NCBI GenBank assembly: GCA_036924085.1
Contig: JAVGWX010000003.1
Coordinates: 127,330,974-127,394,973 of the forward strand
Source of the DNA: Ariolimax columbianus
Taxonomy: Eukaryota; Mollusca; Gastropoda; Stylommatophora; Arionidae
Direction of reading: 5' to 3'
DNA: 64,000 bases
A model generated the notes under the pieces. That model searched no databases and had not been told where the DNA came from. It saw only the letters and a program-made list of their open reading frames with translations. The translations under genes and the position numbers were made by a program. Below are positions 22,880 through 35,030 of the stretch, piece after piece; the stretch's first letter is position 1; each line of letters starts with the position of its first letter.

Positions 22880-23240
22880 AGATTTCCTGTTGTTCATGCA
22901 TGGCACATAGATTTCTTGTTGTTCAGGTGTGTCACATAGATTTCTTGTTGTTCAGGTGTGCCATATCGATCTCTTGTTGTTCCGGTGTGCTACATAGATT
23001 TCTTGTTGTTCCGGTGTGCCATATATATTTCTTGTTGTTCAAGTGTGCCATATCGATATCTTTTTGTTCCGGTGTGCCACATATATTTATTGTTGTTCAT
23101 GTGTGCCATATAGATTTCTTGTTGCTCAGGTGTGCCACATAATTTCTTATTGTTCTGGTGTGCCACATACATTTCTTGTTGTTTCGGTGTGCCACGTAGA
23201 TTTCTTGTTGTTCCCGTGTGCCACGTATATTTCTTGTTGG
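22880..23240. repeat. 29-bp minisatellite, about 12 units
   Basis: The unit is gtgccatatagatttcttgt plus tgttcaggt; spacings are near 29 (22889, 22917, 22946). Frame-open stretches on both strands are products of the array. Confidence 0.9.
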
Positions 23241-23544
23241 TCAGTTTTTATTCCAAGCCAGGCGCGTCATGAATTTGGATAATTCAGTTATCACATGCGA
23301 CAGAAGAATGATAGGGCGATGAAAGTAAGAAATCGACAAGTATATGTCATGACATACCTGCTACAACCAGTAATAAGATACTACTACATTAAAAACTGAG
23401 ATGAAAAGACACATGTTTAATCGTACATTCATACCACATATCTGTTACCAATGTCTGAAATGAGCTCTGACCAAGACACATGCACGGATAATCACAACAT
23501 TTGAAATGAGATCCTTACAAGAAACAATCAGGCTGACTTAACTT

Positions 23545-24130
23545 AACGTCATTATAAACATTTCTGCAGTCTGTATACAACCAGTTTCTTTTACATTCAC
23601 TTGATCTATTAATACATATGTGCATCTGATCTATTCTTGAATGAATTAATTGGCACTGCCTACACTATTTCCGTGGCAATGCTTTCCAAGCATTCACCAC
23701 TTTCTAACTAAAAATAAATGCCTTCTTTCTAATCTGGACCTTACTTTAATTAATTTGTGGCTGTGTCCTCTTATTCTTGTGGGCGACTTGTGGGCGACTG
23801 TATTTTGATAAGAACTTGTTGCAGTCTAATTGATCCTTTTCCTTAATGATCTTATAAACCTGTATTAGTTCACCTCCTGTATTAGTTCACCTCCTGTATT
23901 AGTTCACCTCCTGTATTAGTTCACCTCCTGTATTAGTTCACCTTCTGTATTAGTTCACCTCCTGTATTAGTTCACCTCCTGTATTAGTTCACCTCGAATT
24001 CTTCTCCTTTCTAGACACATGTAGGCCGGTCATTCCTCATAACTGTAATTCTGGAATCCAACTGTCAGTTGTAACGCTCTTCTTTGTATCCTTTCGAGCA
24101 TGTTTATATCCTCTCTCCGATAAGGACTCC
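23545..24130 (-). pseudogene. CR1/L2-like LINE RT C-terminal relic
   Basis: The minus strand resembles the end of a CR1/L2/Rex-type reverse transcriptase. Reading back from 24110, the pattern is ERIQRRA-x-x-L, then NYE-x-x-L, RGEL-IQVYKI, K-x-D-x-NKF, and a VVNAWN-like end at about 23700-23670. A parallel and better preserved copy is at 61075-61515. Stops and frameshifts abound. A 17-bp minisatellite has grown inside it. Confidence 0.65.
23862..23995. repeat. 17-bp minisatellite inside LINE relic, 8 units
   Basis: The unit tgtattagttcacctcc is repeated eight times. The parallel LINE copy at 61369-61390 holds the same segment only once (tgtattaaatcacctcgaat), so the expansion arose after insertion. 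Confidence 0.92.
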
Positions 24131-24293
24131 ACACCTTAACACACTACTCCAATCTAGGTCTAACTAAAGCATTATACAGTTTGACTATCACTTCCATGCT
24201 CCTATGTTTAATATTTCTTGTTTATCATACCTGACATTGCATTGGACTTACTGCTACTTAGACCTGTGTGAAGAGACAAAGTGAACCGGGCAG

Positions 24294-24390
24294 GGTGACT
24301 TGGAGAAGCAGTGTGAGGCAATAAGGGTGACTTGGAGAAGCAGTTTGAGGCGATCAGGGTGACTTGGAGAGACAGTGGGAGGTAATCAGG
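24294..24390. repeat. 32-bp minisatellite, 3 units
   Basis: The unit starts gtgacttggagaagcagtgt and ends gaggcaatcagg; three copies with a few changes each. Confidence 0.8.
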
Positions 24391-24399
24391 CATTCAAAA

Positions 24400-26815
24400 T
24401 TATATATCTGCAATAATGGTCAAAACAAAAGTAGCGACACTAAAATGAACTACTTCGACATGGTGTGCCATATTTTGTTCTCATTTTGAATTTCTCAGCT
24501 GCTGAATTTAGTAGATGTAGGACGCTTACTGCTGAGGTCACCGTTAGTTTCAGCTATTGATTTTCTGGTTCATGACAGTAACATGTCGTTTACAGAAGTT
24601 GCGAAAATCTGACACGTTTTCTCCCAACTTTGAATTTCTCACGCACCGGCGTTGGACAATGTAGAACACCCCACACAGTGATCATTGTATTTGTATTGAG
24701 CTATCGATTTCCTGTTTAGCAAGTTCACAATCCTTTGTCATTCCAAGCTTCGCGTGTCTGTGCTGCAAATACCATTCATGTTTGTTCTAATCTGTTCTAG
24801 ATATGTCATTTAATATTTTCATTATTTTCATGTTCACTTGAAGGATGTATTCTGTCTAGCTCGCTTTGAAACGTAGGATTGCAACGGTTGATTTCCGTCT
24901 ATTTATATTTTGGGCCACCTTCTTGAGTTTATCCCATGAAACTGCCATTTCTTTGACTTCCTTATCAAGTGTTTTCTACAGTAACGCATTACCTCCTCTA
25001 TCTTCTCTTTCCATTGAGTTTCCAATCTAGTGCGTGTCTGGTTATGCAAATAAGCTTCTAACTGAGTATGTTCTATTCATGTAGACACATTATTGAGGTT
25101 GTATCCTGATTTTGCTATAGTTGCATCGTCGTAGATTGATGTTATCCTTCAACAGTTCTTGTGATCTGTACATTTTGATCGTCTGCCCAATGTGAATTTA
25201 CGGCTGCTGGATATCGTTCTGCAGATTAGCTACCACCTGTGTGTCAAAGGTTGGCTACAATTAATCTCCTAATGTCCCTAAACTTTGCATGAATGGTGCA
25301 ATCTGAATGCTATGTCTTGTCAAACTCGTGATATTATCCTCCCACTGATAAAGTTGTCTACCTTTCGCACGTGTGCCTACCTTTCGCACGTGTGCCTACC
25401 TTTCACACCAGTAGTTTTCAGATCCTGAAAGACCCCTTACTGGGAATTAAAGAATAGCAGAACTGCACTACCGTGCATGTTGGAAAAGGCGAGAGTTGTG
25501 CTTGGGACTAGCAACCTCGTCGTGTAAAACTAATTGCTACAGAAACCACCATTGCAAAACAACGTGTAGTCCTTCTGCACATGCCTTCTAAACCCGGTCA
25601 ACTGTAGTGGTGACCCTGTACTCCATCTGGATTGATAAGGGGCGTGAAGAAGACATGTTTCAGTGACATTTATGTTTCTTTTGAGAATCTGAACTGATTG
25701 ACTGATTTCGTTTATTAATAATCGTTCTTCATCTCACTGCTTCAAGATCTATTTATTTGGTTTTCCTTGTAGGCGCCCCTTATTTTTCTCACCTTTCATG
25801 TTTCAAATTCAAATTTATATTGGAAAAAATGTCTGCACTTTGGCTACGAGTTTTGATCCCTAATACAGACATCATGATTTGGAATGTCCCAGTGGAATGT
25901 AATGGTCTGTTACAAATTGAATCCCCGTGTTTAACAAACCGCACTTCCTAGTTCACGCTGCTATCGGCCCACAAAATACACGAACAGCTTCAGGGATCTT
26001 CAAAACGGGAAATGCGGACCGCATGAGAAACCTTAATACGTGACTCGCATCATCAGTATAATCACATTTTGCTGAAAGATAATGAACGTTTGAGATGAAA
26101 GACTACAAGCCATTAGATACAACTTGTAAGGTATGTCCGAAACAAAAACAAGGGCGATAAGAAAAGCGAAAATACCCACTAAATGTGAGATTCAGGTAAA
26201 GGGACATAATCGAATAAGGGTGAGCCAAAACGTAACCTGAATAATTCTTAATGAACAGAATATGCCAGATTAAAGCGGTTGTGTTACTTATCCTCGTATT
26301 TCAGCCAGTGTCAATGTAAATGGTTAACGGAAAATAACATAACCTGCAGAACAGTGTTATATAGGCAGTGAAGATACTACGTAACCATTACTGCTGTCTG
26401 TGACAAAGTGTTCGAAACGTCACAATCGCTTCCTGTTCAGTTTGACTGGGCCTGTCGAAGGATTTTTCTGGGTACTTACTTATGGATTGCCTTGTCATTT
26501 GCCTCCAGCACGTCGCACATATTGCATGTTTCCTTAAGGTTGGGGTAGGTCATCAGGTTGTCTGGGTTGTATTGCGCCACAATCACATGTGTCGTCATTT
26601 GTGCATTCCAATCTCTTCATATACCTCCTGCACAGTGATACACCAGTTCGGAGTCTGTTCAGCGACTTCTATGTGGTGAATGGTATATGATATCCGCGTG
26701 CAGGCTCTTCCCGAAGTTCCATCTCTGGGACCTGTATCAATTCGTGCTATCTCTCGATACATCAACTTTCATGGCTTGTCTGTATGGGCTTGATTGATTT
26801 TAGGAAGCTTTGTTT
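24400..26815. other. Unassigned intron 1 sequence, 2.4 kb
   Basis: No exon or known element recognised. A short triplication of a 17-bp unit (gtgcctacctttcgcac) lies at about 25360-25412. Local similarity to old repeats cannot be excluded. Confidence 0.4.
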
Positions 26816-26859
26816 CCGTGTCTGACCACTTCTCCGTGTACAGAAATGCTTGTAGTGCA

Positions 26860-27010
26860 AAACTGTCACAGTGGGACACACACAATAACACATTACACGC
26901 AAAGATACACACACGCATCCATACACTGGTCAATACGTTCTGATATAGCCTGAAAGACTACGGTCCGGGGTTGAAAGCGTCGAGCCTTCGGCAGTAAAAT
27001 CAAGAAAAGC
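26860..27010 (-). mobile_element. Short interspersed repeat family R2, copy 1
   Basis: Shares an ordered set of blocks with four other places in the window: cgcatccatacactggtcaa, a tgatat-gcc block, gactacggtccgggg, and a cgagccttcggcagta-like end. In the opposite orientation these read tactggcgga...ccccagac...ggcgatat...accagtgcttggatgcg. Orientation is nominal. No tRNA boxes are visible. Probably an old SINE. Confidence 0.6.
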
Positions 27011-27109
27011 AATCCATTAACGAAACAAAAAATGTTCAGTTTGACTGTGCATGTCAGGGATTTGTCTAGTTATGACCACTTCTCCACGTACATAAAGGAT
27101 TGGCAAAAC

Positions 27110-27250
27110 TACTGTACTGCTCAACTACCATAGTGGAACACATAAACGCAACAACATATTACAAACAGATAAACACACCCATTCATAACACTGCCCAGTT
27201 CGCTCTTAAATAACCTAAAAGACTGCAGTCTTGAATCAGCGTGCGTTTGT
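27110..27250 (-). mobile_element. Short interspersed repeat family R2, copy 2
   Basis: A second, more decayed copy about 100 bp after the first: cacacccattcataacactg, cagttcgctcttaaataacc and aaaagactgcagtcttg line up with copy 1 in the same order, as does the preceding catagtggaacacataaacg (copy 1: cacagtgggacacacacaat). Confidence 0.5.
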
Positions 27251-27512
27251 CATGAGAATCCAGAAATGGAAACGTCGACAAACATAAGATTTTGTAACGT
27301 AGAATAAACAGTTCCTTTCCTCTCTACCTTACCGTCAGTAACTTTTCGTCGCCTACCAGTTTACAGCTGGGTAGACCAGACGTGACACGACCGAGGAGCA
27401 AGCTCGGTTCCTCTGATCGAAGAGGCAAAACTTCCAGCATTCTACCACTTGGACGAGCGTCTTGTACACATTAAATACAACGTGTCGGTTTTTATGAAGT
27501 ATAGCGAACACT

Positions 27513-27645
27513 ATAGAGGGCTCCTCACAGACAGCATGTTCCACTATAGAGGGCTCCTCCCAGACAGCATGTTCCACTATAGAGGGCTCCTCACAGACAG
27601 CATGTTCCACTATAGAGGGCTCCTCACAGACAGCATGTTCCAAAG
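27513..27645. repeat. 33-bp minisatellite, 4 units
   Basis: The unit cactatagagggctcctcac plus agacagcatgttc is repeated four times with one or two differences. The period is a multiple of three, so frames are open on both strands. Confidence 0.92.
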
Positions 27646-27699
27646 CATTTCATGTCCTCTTTCAGTGTGTGTTTCTGTTGTCAATTTGTTTTACGTGAT

Positions 27700-27800
27700 T
27701 AGGTTGCTAGCCTTATGCCCAGCCTTCTTTAGTCGCATTTTACGACATGCTTGGGTGTGCAGTGGTACAGTTCTTCCCAACCAGACAAGAGACCATGTGA
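27700..27800. other. Recurrent core-motif region
   Basis: AGTCGCATTTTACGACATGC occurs at 27731-27750, nearly identical to the motif at 11076-11095. Probably a fragment of an interspersed repeat; the family is not identified. Confidence 0.4.
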
Positions 27801-27884
27801 TTCACACGGATAACAGTTTTTGGTACCTTATGCTGCTAAAATGGTGTTCTTGCGGTTTTTAGGCCATAGCAACTGTCTTCATGA

Positions 27885-28520
27885 GGCTCTTTGTTCATCA
27901 GCTTGACTCTATAAAGAGCGATGTCCATATATTTGACTATACGAGGCTCTTTGGTCATCAGCTTAACTCTACAAAGAGCGTTGTCCATATACTTGACTAT
28001 ATGAAGCTTTTTGTTCATAACTTTCATAATACGGCGCTTTGTTTCTTAACTTGACAAAATACGGCGCTTTGTTCATTAACGTTATACGACTCATTTTTCA
28101 TTAACGACTTTATACGGATCTTTGTCCATATACTTGACTATATGAGGCTCTTTGTTCATTAATTTGATATAATACGGCGCTTTGTTCATTAATGTCTTAA
28201 TGAAGCACTTTGTCCATTAACTCGACTTATATGAGGCTCTGTTCATTAGCCACTTCATACGACTCTTTCTTCCTTAACGACTTTATACGACTCTCTCTTC
28301 ATTGACGACTTTATATAACTCCCTCTTCATTAACGACTTTATAAGTCAGTTTGTCCATTGACTATATGAGGCTATTTGTTCATTAACTACTTTATAAGTG
28401 ACTTTACCCAATAACTTGACTGTATAAAGATCTTTGTCCATAAACTTGACTATATGTGGTTCTTTGTTGATTCACTTGACTCTATAATGCAGTTTGGCCA
28501 TTAACTTGACTTCATGTGGT
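27885..28520. repeat. Degenerate tandem array, unit about 30-35 bp
   Basis: Blocks such as ttgactatatgaggctcttt followed by gttcattaac recur about 20 times with strong divergence and length changes. Old array. Confidence 0.75.
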
Positions 28521-28529
28521 CATCGTGTG

Positions 28530-29150
28530 GTATTGGTTTTGGGATCACTGACTGAAATAAACACATCTTTCGGTATGTTTGGCTACCATGGCGCTGTTAG
28601 ATCAATGCTTGCCCGATAGCCTGATCTGATACATAAATCAATGTATAATATTGACCTTCAGATCTATAATCATTTCAAGAAGTGACAGAATATCTTGTTG
28701 AACACATTCTATTTGAGGTAGACGAGATAGAATGAGCTTGACTAGCGGTCTATGTTTTACTGATGCGAAGAACCCAGAGCAAATGACATGATAAAGCAAT
28801 ACCGTCTTTCGTGTGAGCAATATTATGCATGACATATACCTATTTTAAGTCAGATTTATCTCTCCAATGTAGAAGACTCACTAACTCATGACATTGCACA
28901 CTCCGCCATTTAGTTTAGAGTTATCAGGATTTGAAAGAAAGCTCTGTAAACAATACATCATATATGTAAATGCGACACAAGAGTGAATAATTTGCTTTCT
29001 TAAAGGCGGCCATGTCAATGCAAATTACGTTAACCCCAATGAGGGCTTCATCTAGCTCGACAGGAGACAGACTTCTGATGCTCACAGTAGCCCAGACATC
29101 ACCTGGAGGTTCGGTATTGCTGTGTGCTTCATGAACTCTCTGCACAGAGT
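28530..29150. other. Unassigned intron 1 sequence
   Basis: Nothing recognised. Confidence 0.35.
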
Positions 29151-29154
29151 CTGG

Positions 29155-29630
29155 ACCCAGCAAAGGCTCTCCCTGGAAACCAAGTTCCGTCTCTATAAAT
29201 CCTGTGCATTTCCAGTCCTCTTGTACGGTTAAAAAAATAGATGGTCTTACATGGGCATTAGAAGCGGCTCGAGACCTTCCACATGCGCACCTAGCGACAC
29301 ATCCTTGGAGTGCGCTGGCAAGACCTTATCGCCAGCAGTCTTCAGAAGGACACAACTCGAGAGCATTTCCTCAACGCTGATCGGCGCCACCTCTCTTTCT
29401 TCGGCCAAATGACCCGGCTATCTGACGACGTTCTGTACATGTCTCTGGAAATCAAGGTCAGGAAAAGATCGCACCTTTCATTGAGTCGTCCCGGGACCAC
29501 TCGCGCAACACCTGATCGGGACACATCGTCTACACCACATCTACCCTGCTCGGTGCTTGGGACTCTCATCAACCGCGGTCAAGGACGGTCAGCGCCTTGG
29601 ACCCTGGCTGTCTAGATGGATTATCTAGTT
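29155..29630 (+). pseudogene. LINE C-terminal relic
   Basis: The plus strand reads QRLSLETKFRLYKSCAFPVL followed by LYG and a stop, which matches the K-x-x-LY-x-x-V-x-x-x-LLYG-E-W block after the RT thumb of many LINEs. After frame changes it continues RWQDLIASSLQKD and RRHLSFFGQMTRLSDD, the counterpart of RW-D-I-x-x...RRLRWxGHxxRM. It is decayed and lacks the RT core. Confidence 0.6.
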
Positions 29631-29734
29631 ACTTGATAGCAGACTGCTGTCGTGGATGAAGTGTTATATGCCACAGCTTGTTTACGAGGTTTTTGTACAT
29701 TTACATTTTTAGCTGCTTCTCCTTTCTGAACTTT

Positions 29735-29900
29735 TTGTTTGTTTTTATTTATAAACGGTTTGCCTCTCTGTATTCTACTGGCGGAGGCACCCTCCTTTTT
29801 TCCCCAGACAGTAGTTTTTTAGGCGATATATGGACGTATTAACCAGTGCTTGGATGCGCGTGTACAGAATGTCAGGTACCATTTTATAGCTGAGCCGACT
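29735..29900 (+). mobile_element. Short interspersed repeat family R2, copy 3
   Basis: Plus-strand order: ttatttataaacggtttgcc, tactggcggaggcacc, ccccagacagtag, ggcgatatatggacgtatta, accagtgcttggatgcg. It aligns block by block with 48275-48410 and, reversed, with 26860-27010 and 42840-42990. Confidence 0.65.
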
Positions 29901-32900
29901 GAAGCGTGTCGGTCACGGGAGTTGGCCCAGTGCCTTTGCTGTGTTAAAAAAAAGGAAAAACAAAACAGAACAATGTTTGCTATTCTTTGCGTGGTTTTTT
30001 AATGTATTTTTACACACAATAGATAAACACAAGAGATAACAGTTGTTTGGGAAATAAAAGGCATTCTAAACAATAAATTTTTGTCAATGGACAATCATCA
30101 AAGACCCAGGGCAATAACCTGATGTCATTGAAATGTGATTTCACAGGTTAGTATCAAGAATAAAAAGGACAACAAAGATGACCTATGACGATATGTCGGT
30201 CCTGATCAAAGACGACTCAGACTCTTCAGAACAAAACAATCATAACTTTTTCTAATTATAATCTGCGAGAAATAAGGTTTTCACCACACAGTGACAACGA
30301 GCAAGACTGTTCACGGAATTCAAAGTGGATAGTTTCATATAATGACACGTAATATGGTCTTCCAGAAGAATTGGTAAACAACTTTCAAAACTTGTAGTTG
30401 TGGATGGCCATGAGGATGATTATATACAGTAACATCTATTCAGCCGCGAGTAAGCAGTTCTGGACAGCACAATGCCTTCCGAACAAACGGACGCGCCTTC
30501 ATCAGTTGCTGTGATGCGTATAGTCTATATAATTTTTTTTAAGTAACTTCACCAGGACAAAAACAAAACAAAACCACGATACAGTCACAAAGCCATCATT
30601 AAGACAAATGAGCAAACGAGAAAAGTAAACAAACCATGCACAAAAACAAGAAATACTGTGAGAGGGAGATACGATTGTAATGCTGCATACTTATTATAAG
30701 TTTAGAATATTTTATTACTTTACTCAAAGTACTTCTGTAATCACTTTAGCTGTCATTGCTTTGTTTTATACGTTAGGTATCGGCAGTTTCATAGAATACA
30801 CTGCTGTCGGAGATCAAATGTTTGAGGCTTTATTGTACACTAATTTAGCTTTTTATTACTTATTTCGTTCCATAACTAAGACGAGTACTTAAATACATCT
30901 GAGTAGACTAGAACGTATTACTACAGGTGAGCGAGCCAGGTACCGTTGCCACGATAAGTAGGCGGACTAACTTCAGTGGAACTCAGATGCTCTTTGTATC
31001 AGCAACAATGACATAAAATCCATCTGGACATTCTTAGCTAAGTAATGTCTGAAACAATTCGTACACCATTCAGTAACGGTCTCAAACGCTGGAGCTCTAG
31101 AGCAACATGCGGACAGTCAAACTCTATCACGTGATCTTGATCAGTCATTCTGTTTTCATGTAACCTTTTGGACCCTAAACTTGCCTTATTGCGACCCTTT
31201 GTAACGGTTTAGGTTTGAGACTCTGGCCATATGTGTACATTCTGCTCCAGCTTTCTACGTCAATGTACACAGTCTTTACAAGATCACACAGCTTAAATCC
31301 TTTACTTTGGACACTTCAAAAAGAATGGGATATAAAATGAAACTCTTTTTCCATCTCTGTTACTGTTCCTGACATCACGTCTTCCAATTTTTCTATGACT
31401 CCGTTTATTAAAGTTCTCTTATACAGCAGCTCGTGTTCAACTAAAATACCCAGTCCTAAATTAATAGGCTTGACCCGGAGCAACGGAGTTCATTGATTGT
31501 CATTAACCAATTCGTCAGATCGATTGCTCCACCAGGTAGCTGCAACACTTTAACTCAAGCAGAATCGTGTGCATGTCAGACATCTTCAAGCAAATAATCA
31601 TGAAGCAGGTGACACGAACATTATTGGCAAACAGAATCAGCTTGAGAGTACTACCTTCCACAACACAAAGGTATGCTCTTTGACCCTAACCAACAATGTG
31701 ATTGTAGATACCAGAGGGAAATCTATACTGACTATGATGAAGTGAAGCTTTTATTAAATCTCTCTTTATTTCTGACATGCCAACTGGTGCGCGCGATTCT
31801 GGATCTTCAGAAATGTATGTCGATAGCGCAGATGATTAATTCTGTTGTTGCCCATTTGAATAGCAGCCAGGCTTGCCAGGCAGATGGGAACTTTGTTTCA
31901 GATCGATAAGTGGACAACATATGACAAGGCCAAAACGATTATAAAGTTTGCACTGCAATCAAAATTAGAAAAAAATCTACTCAGGTCAAATTTTTTAAAT
32001 ACCTCAATTGTCATCTCTCTTGGGGAGATCAAGTAACCAGTTTCCGGTCCCGTACTGGACCCGTTAGATTGACATCTCAACCCGTTTTGATAGAAAATTA
32101 TAATTTGGCACGACAAATTTGTGCATGTGTGGCATCGGCCTCGCATCAGTCCAATGTTTTCTGGTGACAGGCAAGGCACATGACCTCAACACGTATACCT
32201 GCATGAGAACCTACATGATTGTATCAGAAGCCTTGAGCTGACTGCTACATTTGGTAGAGTCAATGGTGAAAAGGTCTGGTTGTTAACAACATGGCATGTG
32301 TGATACCGAATCACAAATCAGGGTTCTGGCCTCCTGTTCCACATGGGCACTCATCGTGTCCAGTTTGTTGTTAACAAAGCTACCTACTGTTGTTTGACTA
32401 AGTTTTGTTGCACTATGTTCGCAATTGCCATTTGTTGATTCTGTTCATAAATTTTCTTCACTCTTGCTGCATTTCTATCGTTGCACCCTGGGACAGTTCT
32501 TGATTGATCAGCAACAACCGAGCGGTCACACTTAAACTGTCTACACTGGTGCTTTGCAGACTTATACAAAAAACGTGAAACGTAAAACACAGGTTCCATC
32601 TCCGTGTGTATTTCTGTAAGTATTTTTTTCTGGTAACATCAAGACTATAATCACAGTTCTCGCCTCTGGCATATCCATTTTGTTAAAATAATATATTTGT
32701 TCAATTGGGTATGTTGCCCCGTGTAACATAGTGGAAAAACCCGTTACAGAAAACAAAACTGACAGGTACAGTGGAAATATGAGAAACGTTGATAGTGTAA
32801 ATTTTCAACTTTCTTCTGCTGCTCGTATAGACCTCTAACCTGTTTCTTCCTGTTGTTTGTGTGTGTGTGTGTGTGTGTGTTTATATATATATATATAATA

Positions 32901-33125
32901 ATAAAAATAATAATTCGTCTATCGTCGTCGATGACGACCGCCAACGTCATCACATGTCATAATGCAACCTTGAGTATGTGTGTCCGCCCGTGACTGATCA
33001 AACCAATTCGAGCCTGGAAAAGTCTATGGCTCAACTGGCAAACGTAATCAGCAGTTATCTCTGAAATTATATCTGCTCTTAACTTCCTGATTGCACATCT
33101 ATCCTGAGTTTTCTGGAAGCAGAGA
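29901..33125. other. Unassigned intron 1 sequence, 3.2 kb
   Basis: No exon or known element recognised. A (GT)n tract (32860-32880) followed by (TA)n (32884-32896) is present. Confidence 0.4.
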
Positions 33126-33129
33126 CCAT

Positions 33130-33985
33130 CGCGAAAGTCAATGCCGCCTGTGACCGTGCTCTTCCGATTGTGAGCCAGGTTCTGTCAGGTGTTAATGTCT
33201 ATTTGACATCACTCAAGGGACTCTTTCAGACTGTCCTTGAAATGCTTTTTATGACATCCTTGTGATCGTTCTCCTCCACTCAGTTCGCTATACAAGAGCC
33301 TCTTTGGAAGCCTTTCATTTGACATTCGTGCAAGGTGGTCATCCCATCACAATTGGGATTTTTTGCAAAACATGCATGAATACTTTGCATTTTGGCTCTG
33401 GACAGCACTTCAGTATCTGTGATATGGTCCTGCCAGCGTATATGCAATATGCGTATCAGACATTTATGTGAAAATGATTTAGCCTCCTGACGCCACCAGC
33501 GTAAACAGTCCAGCTCTCACGCGCATAGAGCGAGCAGGGTTGGGACAATGGCGGCACGGCAGACCTTTAGCTTAATCATTTTGCTGATTCCACGACGTTC
33601 CCATACTGTTGAGTGCATTCGGCCAAAAGCTGTACTGGTCTTTGCTATTCTATTATCCAGCTCATCGGCAATAGTCACTGATCTCGACAGCGTGCTTCCG
33701 AGGTAGACACATTTTTCAACCGCTTGTAATTTATTTCTCCTCACTGTAACTACTGGCTGTTTATACGATGTGCCTGGTGCCGGTTGATACATGACCTCAA
33801 TTTTCTTTGTGCTAATTGTCAAGCCAAAGTTGTTATAAGCAGCGAGAACCGGTTCATAACCTCCTACATTTTCCATTCTGAGCTATTATTCAGAGCACAC
33901 TCATCCGCAAACAAGAGTTTGCTGATAGTGTCGCGTATCATCTTGGTCTTCGCCTTCAGTCTGCGTAGATTGAATAGACCACTAG
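33130..33985 (-). pseudogene. LINE RT 3' relic
   Basis: The minus strand from about 33985 reads LRRLKAKTKMIRDTISKLLF, then ADE (in place of the YADD/FADD box), then AAYNNFGLTISTKKIEVMYQ, KLQAVEKCVYLGSTLSRSVT, a W-ERRGIS segment and the VPTLLALCA block. In another frame it continues WTVYARHARKLNRFHL. These are the post-YADD portion and thumb/tail of a widely distributed aquatic-animal LINE. The third position of the catalytic box is E, and frameshifts are present, so it is inactive. The 5' truncation coincides with a (TA)n tract at 33990. Confidence 0.78.

Positions 33986-33989
<4 letters not shown>

Positions 33990-34079
<90 letters not shown>
33990..34079. repeat. (TA)n microsatellite, about 90 bp
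   Basis: Uninterrupted TA dinucleotide run ending about 120 bp before exon 2. Confidence 0.97.
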
Positions 34080-34082
<3 letters not shown>

Positions 34083-34199
34083 CATGTTATGCAAATGAAA
34101 CATGTGTTGGGTGTTGGTAAATATAATTGATTGTCTCAATGTATGTAACGACTGTGTTTAAACATGATTTGAGATATGTTCTTATTTGATTTGCCACAG

Positions 34200-34288
34200 A
34201 CACAACACTAGAGCGGAACAATCTCATGGAAAAAGTGTACCCGAGACTCAAAGATTACTGCAGGGAACGCCATGGTCTGGAGTTCCAG
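34200..34288 (+). CDS. NWD1: NWD1-like gene, exon 2
   Basis: The acceptor is ttatttgatttgccacag at 34199 and the donor is CAG|GTAACC at 34289. The exon has 89 nt: two bases complete D91, then 29 codons end in phase 0. The joined sequence reads DTTLERNNLMEKVYPRLK followed by DYCRERHGLEFQ. It continues the SSTFTDT...ER...L...YP.L...C...G..F pattern that defines the N-terminal region of NWD1/TEP1-like STAND proteins. The exon is missing from long-ORF views because it is short. It is flanked by a (TA)n tract upstream and AG-rich and 41-bp repeat DNA downstream. Confidence 0.92.
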
Positions 34289-34329
34289 GTAACCTGAACA
34301 GGTGTTTATGCGCACGGCTGAGAATACAC

Positions 34330-34500
34330 GCACAAATACACACACAAAAAGGGAGAGAGAGACAGAGAGAAAGAGAGAAAGAGACAGAGCGGAGGGGAAA
34401 GAGAAAGAGAGACAGAGAGAAAATAGCGAGGGGGAAAGATAAACAGCGAGAAAGAAAGAGAGTGACAGAGAAAGAGAAACAGAGAGAGAGAATGAAATAG
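34330..34500. repeat. AG-rich purine tract
   Basis: Imperfect (GAGA)/(GAAA) purine-rich strand of about 160 bp beginning 45 bp after the exon 2 donor. Reading frames in it (R/E/K-rich) are artefacts. Confidence 0.85.
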
Positions 34501-34595
34501 ATTTGTTGTAGAGAATGAAAGACTTTGAGGATAACCAAGAAGGTAGAGAATAATAACTGCGAGCAGCAGGAAACCGGGGTAAAGCAAGAGAGGAG

Positions 34596-35030
34596 GATAG
34601 CAGAAGTCACTGAAATGACTCAAATGTTTGAAGTACGATAGCAGAAGTCACTGAAATGACTCAAATGTTTGAAGTACGATAGCAGAAGTCACTGAAATGA
34701 CTCAAATGTTTGAAGTACGATAGCAGAAGTCACTGAAATGACTCAAATGTTTGAAGTACGATAGCAGAAGTCACTGAAATGACTCAAATATTTTAAGTAC
34801 GATAGCAGAAGTCACTGAAATGACTCAAATATTTTAAGTACGATAGCAGAAGTTACTGAAATGACTGAAATATTTTAAGTACGATAGCAGAAGCCACTGA
34901 AATGACTCAAATGTTTTAAGTACGATAGCAGAAGTCACTGAAATGACTCAAATATTTTAAGTACGATAACAGAAGTCACTGAAATGACTCAAATATTTTA
35001 AGTACGATAGCAGAAGTCACTGAAAGCAAT
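34596..35030. repeat. 41-bp minisatellite, about 10 units
   Basis: The unit starts gatagcagaagtcactgaaa and contains tgactcaaatgtttgaagtac; spacing is 41 (34596, 34637, 34678). Later units carry atattttaag in place of atgtttgaag. Confidence 0.93.

Noticed and set aside
34186..34623. Arg/Glu-rich and Ser/Leu-rich frames around exon 2
   Set aside because: They run through the AG-rich tract and cross the real exon 2 borders; only 34200-34288 is supported as coding.
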